From: Saccoglossus kowalevskii
Taxonomy: Eukaryota > Hemichordata > Enteropneusta > Harrimaniidae
Length of the DNA stretch: 27,018 bases
Assembly: GCF_000003605.2 (NCBI RefSeq)
Contig: NW_003150763.1
Span: forward strand, 59,800 to 86,817
Reading direction: 5' to 3'
Of the stretch, positions 19,527 through 27,018 are shown piece by piece; the first letter of the stretch is position 1, and each line of letters starts with the position of its first letter. The notes below the pieces were generated by a model. It searched no databases. It had not been told where the DNA came from and saw nothing but the letters and a program-made list of their open reading frames with translations. The position numbers and the translations under genes were made by a program.

Positions 19527-20120
19527 AGACTTGCGCAGTCAGGGCGATTAATTTTTGTTGTAGTTATAGTTATAAATAAAAAAAATCGCGAAATGGGGGT
19601 GTTAGCGCGAAATCACCCCGACTGGTTTATTCTGCAGGAAATTCATTGCTATTAAATATTCATGAATGCACATATTATAATGAGATGGGCGTGGAAATAC
19701 GTGCATAATGAGATCAACATAGTGAATGTCACACTACAGACCCAACATGGCGGCGTGTTGAAATTCGAGTTTGTCGAAGTCGTCGTAAATAGACTTAGAA
19801 TGTAGCATAAAAACTGTAAAACGTAGGTTTTAATAAAGTTTCTAGATGTAGTGACATTTTCTTTTCATTTCTTCTTGGTCAAAGGTCAGTTGAAGAGACG
19901 TTGTGATTGGCTTAGATGATTGTCAATTAGAACACTCATTAACATAATTACCCAATGAAAAATCGACTGGCTCCTGCAGTGTCGATATAAGGCCATGCAG
20001 AATAAACCAGTCGGGGGGGATTTCGCAGTTGCAGAGTATTTCGCGCTAACACCTTCATTTCGCGATTTTTTTTATTTTATTTAAACTACAAAAACAAATT
20101 AATCTTGACTGCGGTAGTCT
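19527..20120. mobile_element. Non-autonomous DNA transposon (594 bp) with arms of 110-126 bp
   Basis: The left arm 19527-19636 runs AGACTTGCGCAGTC ... ATCGCGAAATGGGGGTGTTA ... CCGACTGGTTTATTCTGCA. The complement of the right arm 19995-20120 repeats it: AGACTACCGCAGTC ... ATCGCGAAATGAAGGTGTTA ... CCGACTGGTTTATTCTGCA. The right arm has about 18 extra bases (an ACTCTGCAACTGCGAAAT insertion). ATATTTCT follows the right end directly (20121-20128) and also lies three bases outside the left end (19516-19523), a plausible 8-bp target duplication. The interior is non-coding and includes caacatggcggcgtgttg. Confidence 0.85.
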
Positions 20121-20128
20121 ATATTTCT

Positions 20129-20863
20129 CCATGTAACAACCCAAAGATCGTAAATGCCACACTTTAATACAAATAAGCCTGGTATGTAAATTTATTAAAC
20201 TTTTGCAACTTGGCCAAGTGATACATTTGTATTCCAGCTGGCACCTCCAGTTTAGAATTTGTGTTTTTAATATTGTCGTTCAAATGCTGTTCAGAACACA
20301 AGCGAATCTGTCAACTGCTTCCTTCAGAACTTGTGTTTATTAAGTTGCATGTTTTTTTGGATGAAGTCTGCAAAACTTTGTGCCTAGAAGTACTTGATTT
20401 TGTAGGATATATCAGCTAACTGGTGTACCCAGTATGATTTGTGTTCGTACAAATGTGTCACTAAAAGCTATAAACACAAGTACTTGCATTTGTAATGTGT
20501 GTTTCCTGCTCCACTTGAGAACACGCATCAACAATTTGTCATCTTTCCAAGTTGATTAAAATTGACTTGCACAGTGCTGAGAAATTATTTACTAATTACA
20601 CACTCAACCACCGTCACAACTCATTCCACTAGCCCTCCTGTTTGGGCTATGCCTGACACAGAAATCGTCAGAATCACACTGTTTCGCTAAAGCCGGCCTT
20701 TCGTAAGCGGCCCATGAACCCGTGCGTGATCGTGTTAGAGAAAGCTGCATTTCACTGCAGTTAAATTGAGTCATTTGATTGGGCGCGCCAAGAAGCTGGC
20801 GCTACCAATCAACACTGCTGTATCATAAATTAGAAGATCCGGAGGTCATCACAGATTAAACCA
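20129..20863. other. Intergenic, nothing firm
   Basis: Becomes locally CpG-rich from about 20690 (aagccggcctttcgtaagcg, gggcgcgccaagaagc), which together with the ATG context at 20864 is promoter-like. No gene can be proven. Confidence 0.4.
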
Positions 20864-21100
20864 ATGGCGGCGTGCAGGCTCTGCGCTGATTTACCGGGAG
20901 TCAAGAACAGAAGGTCTATGTTAGTTTCCAATTTTTGTTATTCCAACGTTGAAAATTGTTTGTGGACTGAAGACTATGGAATGTTTAAATATCTTGGCAA
21001 ACTGTCGAAACAGATAACATGTCGACTTGTCCAATCCATTCTTCGTTGCAACTATCGCATCATTTCCCTCAGAAACAGCACTAAGTTGTTGTTTTTTTGA
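20864..21100 (+). CDS. Unconfirmed ORF, possible first exon of an unknown gene
   Basis: The ATG sits in a good context (ccaATGG) after a locally CpG-rich stretch. The ORF codes for 78 residues beginning MAACRLCADLPGVKNRRS. The CRLC start recalls the first cysteine pair of ZAD-type zinc fingers, but the expected second pair is not in place. No clear splice donor is seen inside. It could be a first exon, a repeat fragment or chance. Confidence 0.2.
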   Translation: MAACRLCADLPGVKNRRSMLVSNFCYSNVENCLWTEDYGMFKYLGKLSKQITCRLVQSILRCNYRIISLRNSTKLLFF

Positions 21101-22150
21101 TGGTCAGTAAGGTTGTTCAGAGAGAAAGGGTTAGCAACACGTTGATTTCAACCGAGCTAGCGCCATGATTTTACCAAGTAATATGTCGTTTCTATCGTGA
21201 GTTCTGATTGGGTAAATCAAATGAGCCCAAGTGAATCTTATAATTGTTTGAGGGCGTGCGACATACAACAAATCCTGGTGAAATCTGCCAAGGGTTAATG
21301 TTGAGGCTTCTGCTGAATAAATGGTCCTTGGCTGGCGAAGATGCAGAAATCAATGCACACAGGGCTGCCACTACCCATTTGCCAAAAAAACTACATTCAT
21401 TGGAAAAAGGTGTTTTACTGAATCATTCCTATATGATAGGGCTGAAATCCAATACAAAACAGCGACTTGAACAGTTTGATTAAAAGTTTTTTCAACTCTG
21501 ATGCATGTACCAACATAATATGCATAGTCAATAAAGCGTATTCTGGTGTACAAACTCAAAAACAACTGACAAATAATTCACAGTAAGTCAAATGAGTAAG
21601 AGAAAGATCATGGGAAACAAAGTACCGGTATGAGCATTTGGCATCCGCCATATATTAAATGCTTTTTCAGAAACCCAGGGTGCCGTCTGATATTATCTGT
21701 GTAGTTGTGTTGTATGTGTAAAAAAAAATTATGAATATTAGGGAAAATCGTTCCCTACAAAATCCCTGTGAAAAAAAAAAACGTCTATAAAAAATATACT
21801 ACATGGCCTTGCTTGTATCATATTACGTGTGGCCGGAAATGTATACCCAGGAAAGAATAGGATGTTAATGTGGGAACTGCTGGGCACCGTCTCCGGCATG
21901 GAACTTTTGTTTCTTCAATTCTCCATTTTTCATGAATATTTTGTGTAATTTTTGACCAAAAATGTTACCTTCCACTTCTTTTTGAAAACTTCTAATCCGA
22001 TTGGTTTTATACTTAATATACAAGTAACTTTGGTGGACCTCTATTAGATTTAAACATTTAGTGAAGATATTTTTTCTAATTTTATTTTCAACTTTTTGAA
22101 GCAGTTACTGATAACTATTTTATATTTGTTGTATACCCCGGTATCTTTCT
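21101..22150. other. Intergenic, no firm gene
   Basis: A 79-codon ORF at 21244-21483 (containing HRAATTHLPKKLHSLEKG) matches nothing I know. TACCGGTA at 21623-21630 is followed by TGAGCATT, a combination repeated at 24052. Confidence 0.4.
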
Positions 22151-22151
22151 T

Positions 22152-24070
22152 AGGTTTATTACAAAAGGCATACATGGTAGTATTTTGAGGGTTCTTCGCT
22201 CAATGTACTCCCAACTAAAGTCTTGCGCTCGTTTTAATGGTTCCCTTACTGAATATTTTAGTTGTACTGTGGGAACAAGGCAAGGATGTATTTTAAGCCC
22301 CTTTATTTTCTCAGTTTTTGTTAACGAGTTGGCTAATTATATGGATTTTGAACCAGGGGAAGGAATTTATGTTACCGAGAACTGTCAATCAATCAGTATA
22401 CTTTTATATGCAGATGACGTAGCAGATGGAGCCGACATGCCAATTTTTTTACAACGTAAATTGAACAAGTTAGTTATTCTGTCAACACTGGGATATGCAG
22501 GTGAACCTTGATAAGGGACGACGTCAAAAGATCGATGTTGAATAAAAAACTTAATTCCTTTAGTTTTTTTCCAAACCCCCCACTGAAACTTAATTGATAA
22601 ATATTGGTCATGGCGTCAGACTACATTCACCTTTAAATACAAATTGATAATCGGACAGTAGTATTGCATAGCAGTTGGCTGTCGGGTGGGTGTAAAAAGA
22701 TTTTACAAATGCACCTCATTTGACGCACATATTTACATTCGAACCAAACCATTTTTCTGTTATTTCTGTCCATGATTGGATAGAAAAAAAACGAACTACA
22801 AATACTCCAAGATTTTTTTGACTTCATTAAAAAATAAAATCGTTTTTGTCGGATGGAAACTTTGAGGTCAAACCCCCCCCCCCCCCCCACCCCCAAACTA
22901 AAGGAAATAAGTTTTTTATCAGACATTGATTTTTTGAAGTCGTCCCCAAGACAAAAATAATATTTTGTAATGGCGGGTTCCTCAGGAATTATGAAAAGTG
23001 GCTTTATGGCTGGTAAAAGTTTAGATACAGTAAAACATTACAACTATTTAGGATTAACCACTTCTTCTCGACTGGTATGGACTCCAGCTTAACAAAATCT
23101 AGCTGTGCAGGGTGGCAGTTCATGCTTTCGGGTTCAGACAGTAATTAGAAAGTTGGGTGGTATTTCTGTATCTGCTGCTTTCAAACTTTTTGATGCGATG
23201 ATTGTACCCACCTGTTATGGGAGTGAGATCTAGGGTTAGGAATATAGTGAAATTATTGAACGTGTTCACGTAAAATTTTGTAGTTTTTTCCTAGGGGTCA
23301 ATTGCAGTGTTAATAATGTAGCAGGGTGAATGTGGACGAGTGCCATTATGTTGTATTTAATTTAGGTGATGCATTGCCTATTGGTTGAAACTTTTAAAAT
23401 TAGATTTAAAAATAGATACTCAAGAGCATTTTACACAATGCTCAAACGTTTGGATGAAGCTCGTAGAAATACCTGGGCTTCTCACATCAAAAATCTTTTA
23501 AGTATGGTTTTGGTATCAATTCGACGGAGCATCAAGTTGGGGATACTGACAATTTTCTAAATTTATTTTCCCAACAAATTAAAGATTGTTGCCAGCAGGA
23601 ATGGCACAGCGAGGTCACACAATCGTCTAGACTTGCCACTTATAGGAAAATAAAAACAGCACTTGCACCCGAAATGTATTTAAATGACATGTAATCATAG
23701 ATTAAATTACATACTTTCGTTGCTATGGGTATAAACTCAACATTGAAACGGCTAGACATCTGAAGCTGTCAGTTGAACATAGAATATGTAATTTTTGTAG
23801 TAACTCTGGAGTTGTGGTTGTAGAAAATGAATTGTGAATAGTGGAACATACTCAAAAAACGATTTTAAAATATAAACAGGTGCAAACATTATCTCTTTTG
23901 AATGCTTAGCAAGATTTAGCAAGGCTGTACATAAATAATAAAAAAAACATGGTGAAAAAAAGAAATGACGGGATCTCCATATTAAAGCTGTATTTAACTT
24001 TTCACAAAACGATAATACATTTAAATTTGAAACTATAACAGCCACTTTAATTACCGGTATGAGCATTAGG
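22152..24070 (+). mobile_element. 5'-truncated, decayed non-LTR retrotransposon (CR1/L2-like reverse transcriptase relic)
   Basis: Coding similarity begins inside the reverse transcriptase. GTRQGCILSPFIFSVFVNEL (22269-22328) and YADD (22407-22418) are the catalytic-core motifs. Downstream pieces in shifting frames fit the family C-terminus: NYLGL near 23040, KLFDAMIVPT near 23190, YGSEI near 23217, NTWASHIKNLL near 23470 and EWHS near 23605. Later fragments at about 23750-23970 (EHRICNFC, DLARLYINNKK) resemble the family's last cysteine/basic region. Frameshifts, stops and an inserted MITE show it is dead. The 5' truncation is normal for this class. The exact 3' end is uncertain. Confidence 0.85.
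22516..22947. mobile_element. 432-bp MITE inserted in the retrotransposon relic
   Basis: The left end GGACGACGTCAAAAGATCGA continues to AATAAAAAACTTAATTCCTT. The complement of the right end gives GGACGACTTCAAAAAATCAA and then GATAAAAAACTTATTTCCTT. Arms match at about 46 of 52 positions. AAG lies immediately outside each end (22513-22515 and 22948-22950). Removing the element and one AAG restores reading across the retrotransposon (VNLDK then TKIIF), which fixes the borders. A C16 run (22873-22888) lies just inside the right arm. The 97-codon minus-strand ORF within is not a transposase. Confidence 0.85.
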
Positions 24071-25166
24071 GAACTTCTTACTGAGTGAATTGTTATGCAA
24101 ATTAGCAATTATCTCAGCTCCTTTTTAGTGCACATTCCAGAACATTAAAAAAAATAGCTCCGAGACACTTTGACCTTTTGTTTTGAAATGTTCACAAATG
24201 ATTGACAATGTGTTTATCTTCAAAACACCGTCGGGGCATTGTTTTTAGTTGAATAGTGTTACAGAAATCGTACAGACAACTAGCCTGGGTGTTAATTTAT
24301 GCATAAACGTGAAGTAGTGAAATTTGAGCTGCTGCCCTACAAAATTGACAACTGGTAGACAGTTTTCAAGACGGCACTTTCTTCATAGTAAACAGATGTA
24401 CCCGTAAACCAATTTTTACAGGAAACAGAAGCATGGTTTAGAAGCTATTTTTTTTAAAATCACTTTTGACCAAAAAAGCACATTTTTGTGCATATTCAAA
24501 CTACAGTGTCCATAAAAATAAAATACTAACAAAACTTTAAAATTCATACAATAAGCTTTCCGAAAATATATAGTTTTGTGGACAAGGGAGGTCAATAATT
24601 AACTAATAATTAACCTTAGTAATTAACTACCGTAATTAAAATACCTGTCAGGTAAACTGCATCTCTGCCGATTTATTGCCAATTTCTCTGTGTACTTATC
24701 CCAATATTGAAAAACTAGTTTCTTTTCTCTCAACATCTCAACCTTGTATTATTCATATATAGCTATATGCTTGTTTCAATCATTCAAAAGACGAGATAAT
24801 TATGAAACAAGTTAAATGTAATATTTTAGTGATTTACCGGAGGGTATTCATTCTTTACATATAAATTGATTTATCAATATTTTGTTTTTGGGGTGTTGTA
24901 ATTAGTAGTACGAGTTTCTTTTTCCCTGTAAAAACATCTCTACCTATGTATTATTAATATTGTACAAAGTGTCTTGACCCAGTACTGAATTAAGATTGAT
25001 TGATTGATTGAACTCTGAGATTTGATTATTTTGTAACAATATCAAACAATCTATTTGACTTCTTTCGTGATGACTGCTGGTTTGATTGAATTGATACTTG
25101 GTATATCTGTACATGTACCTTGGTTGGACATATTAGATTAAATGTAACCAACTTGTTATAGCTAGA
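24071..25166. other. Intergenic, nothing recognised
   Basis: AT-rich with short chance ORFs only. A small (ATTG)n run lies near 24995-25010. Confidence 0.5.
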
Positions 25167-25355
25167 CTAGACTCTGCTATGCTGAAACAGCAGAGCTATT
25201 TTGACCATCATTTGTTTGTACCCAGCAGCATGCATCTTTGGAATCGATACAAAGCTACTTGTTCCTGATTGGCCAGTCAACACCTGAGCAGCTGTTTGAT
25301 GTTTTTTCATTTTATCAAATTCTGCCTTGTATACATTATCCATGTTACCTGGCAT
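25167..25355 (-). CDS. Unconfirmed minus-strand ORF, possible exon
   Basis: 62 codons reading MPGNMDNVYKAEFDKMKKHQ, then TAAQVLTGQSGTSSFVSIPK. Composition is protein-like (Lys-rich helix, then Ser/Thr/Gly) and better than the neighbouring ORFs. A possible acceptor (tttcaaacag) lies upstream on the minus strand, but an in-frame TGA follows it. No family recognised; could be an exon, a fossil or chance. Confidence 0.2.
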   Translation of the reverse strand: MPGNMDNVYKAEFDKMKKHQTAAQVLTGQSGTSSFVSIPKMHAAGYKQMMVKIALLFQHSRV

Positions 25356-25785
25356 GGAGAGTGTCTCTTGTCAGACCTGTTTGAAACAATATGTTGAAAA
25401 CGTATCTGTACCATAAATCATCCCAACATACTAGTGCCTATGATTGCAAGACGTCAACTAACTTTGGTTAGATCCATTGTGAAATGACGAACGCAATCTG
25501 AGATTCTTATAAACCAAATTTATTTAAGGGAAAACAAAATCAAAATACAACTCAGTTTAAAAGAAATACTAAATCTGTAAAAAATTGCATAGAGTATCAA
25601 TGCATGGTTAATGTACATACAACAGATACAAGGTTTTAAGTTGAACAAAAACTCACAATCTCCATTTATAAAAAATCTTATTAAAAGAACACTATTGCAG
25701 TCCCGGTGAATAAAAACGCCCCTTGCCCCATTTTTAGATTAATTAACCCCCCCCCCCCATCATTGTTCCCATTTCATCATTCCCA
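25356..25785. other. Intergenic spacer before the satellite array
   Basis: Contains a run of about 12 C (25747-25758) shortly before the array. No gene seen. Confidence 0.5.
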
Positions 25786-27018
25786 TTAGTATATACAAAT
25801 ATATTTATTGTTCACAATACATCACTGAGATAGTATACACTATATTTATCATGCAATACATCACATTGTTTAAAATACATCATTGAGTTAGTATACACTA
25901 CATTTATCATGCAATACATCACATTGTTCACAATACATCATTGAGTTATTTTACACTACACTTATCATGCAATACATCACATTGTTCACAATACATCACT
26001 GAGTTAGTATACACTATATTTATCATGCAATAAATCCCATTGTTCACATTACATCATTGAGTTAGTATACACTATATTTATCATGCAATACATCACATTG
26101 TTCACAATACATCACTGAGTTAGTATACACTACATTTATCATGCAATACATCACATTGTTCACAATACATCACTGAGTTAGTACACACTATATTTATCAT
26201 GCAATACATCACATTGTTCACAATACATCATGAGTTAGTACACATATATTTAGCATGCAATACATCACATTGTTCACAATACATCACTGAGTTATTTTAC
26301 ACTACATTTATCATGCAATACATCACATTGTTCAAAATACATCATTGAGTTAGTATACACTATATTTAGCATGCAATACATCACATTGTTCTCAATACAT
26401 CAGAGTTATTTTACACTACATTTATTATGCAATACATCACATTGTTCACAATACATCACTGAGTTAGTATAAACTATATTTATCATGCAATATATCACAT
26501 TGTTCACAATACATAACTCATTGTTCACAATACATCACTGAGTTAGTATAAACTATATTTATCATGCAATATATCACATTGTTCACAATACATCACTGAG
26601 TTATTTTACACTACATTTATCATGCAATACATCATATTGTTCAAAATACATCATTGAGTTAGTTTACACTATATTTAGCATGCAATACATCACATTGTTC
26701 ACAGTACATCACCGAGTTAGTTTACACTATATTTATCATGCAATACATCAAATTGTTCACAATACATCACTGAGTTATTTTACACTACATTTATCATGCA
26801 ATACATCACATTGTTCACAATACATCAAGTTATTATACACTATATTTATCATGCAATACATCACATTGTTCACAATACATCACTGAGTTAGTTTACACTA
26901 CACTTATCATGCAATACATCACATTGTTCACAATACATCACTGAGTTAGTTTACACTACATTTAGCATGCAATACATCACATTGTTCACAATACATCACT
27001 GAATTAGTACCACATATA
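25786..27018. repeat. 58-bp satellite array, ~21 units, open at the right edge
   Basis: The unit runs CATGCAATACATCACATTG, TTCACAATACATCACTGAG, TTAGTATACACTATATTTAT (58 bp; for example, starts at 25850 and 25908 are exactly 58 apart). Units vary at a few sites: TTAGTATAC versus TTATTTTAC, CTATAT versus CTACAT, TTATCATG versus TTAGCATG. Each unit holds two CAATACATCAC copies 19 bases apart, so the unit derives from sub-repeats of 19-20 bp. One unit near 26490-26540 has an extra sub-repeat. The first unit is truncated. The 68-codon ORF at 26680-26886 is a by-product of the repeat. Confidence 0.95.

Noticed and set aside
20768-21228. Inverted TCATTTGATT and TGGCGCTA words as possible transposon ends
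   Set aside because: Matches are short and the two pairs are not collinear; several such pairs are expected by chance in 27 kb.
22633-22926. 97-codon minus-strand ORF
   Set aside because: It lies wholly inside the MITE, includes a glycine run read from the C tract, and matches no transposase.
26680-26886. 68-codon ORF in the satellite array
   Set aside because: The peptide repeats with the 58-bp unit; it is a reading-frame by-product of the repeat.
25786-27018. CRISPR-like array
   Set aside because: The whole 58-bp unit repeats with no unique spacers, and the window is animal DNA; it is a satellite.

Overview
This is AT-rich animal nuclear DNA: split genes with GT-AG introns, short exons, dense miniature transposons, a satellite array and a 514-base assembly gap. 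The window carries three genes I can recognise, all typical of animals. The repeat style (MITE-like elements, a CR1/L2-like non-LTR retrotransposon relic, ACGGAC-rich repeat tails) suggests a marine invertebrate, possibly a non-vertebrate deuterostome such as a hemichordate or amphioxus, but the sequence alone does not settle the phylum.

Left part (1-2800): a three-exon plus-strand gene for a Golgi carbohydrate sulfotransferase of the CHST8-14/HNK-1ST family, with signal anchor, stem and both PAPS-binding motifs. From about 2.3 to 6.6 kb there is no gene. This stretch holds short inverted-repeat elements, one dispersed repeat and a degenerate tandem repeat of about 130 bp.

Centre (6848-18576): a head-to-head gene pair. 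XRCC4, the LIG4 partner in non-homologous end joining, runs on the minus strand in ten coding exons that splice in phase to 347 residues. TMEM167A (Kish-A), a 72-residue membrane protein of the early secretory pathway, runs on the plus strand in three coding exons, the first holding only the ATG. Their start codons are about 250 bp apart around a TATA-less region with ETS-, YY1- and CCAAT-like sites. The human orthologues are also divergent neighbours, so this looks like an ancient shared promoter. XRCC4 introns are loaded with MITEs, a block of about 140-bp repeats and an (AAAT)n microsatellite.

Right part (18.8-27.0 kb): no firm gene. It holds a 594-bp element with arms of 110-126 bp, a decayed non-LTR retrotransposon (reverse transcriptase with YADD) interrupted by a 432-bp MITE, two unconfirmed small ORFs, and an array of a 58-bp satellite unit running off the right edge. 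I see no operon, CRISPR array, rRNA or tRNA gene, and no clearly new multi-gene system. The most informative points are the conserved divergent pair, a tandem splice acceptor inside the LIG4-binding helix of XRCC4, its conserved CK2/FHA docking site and C-terminal tail motif, the MITE-in-retrotransposon insertion with a readable empty site, and the satellite built from 19-20-bp sub-repeats.
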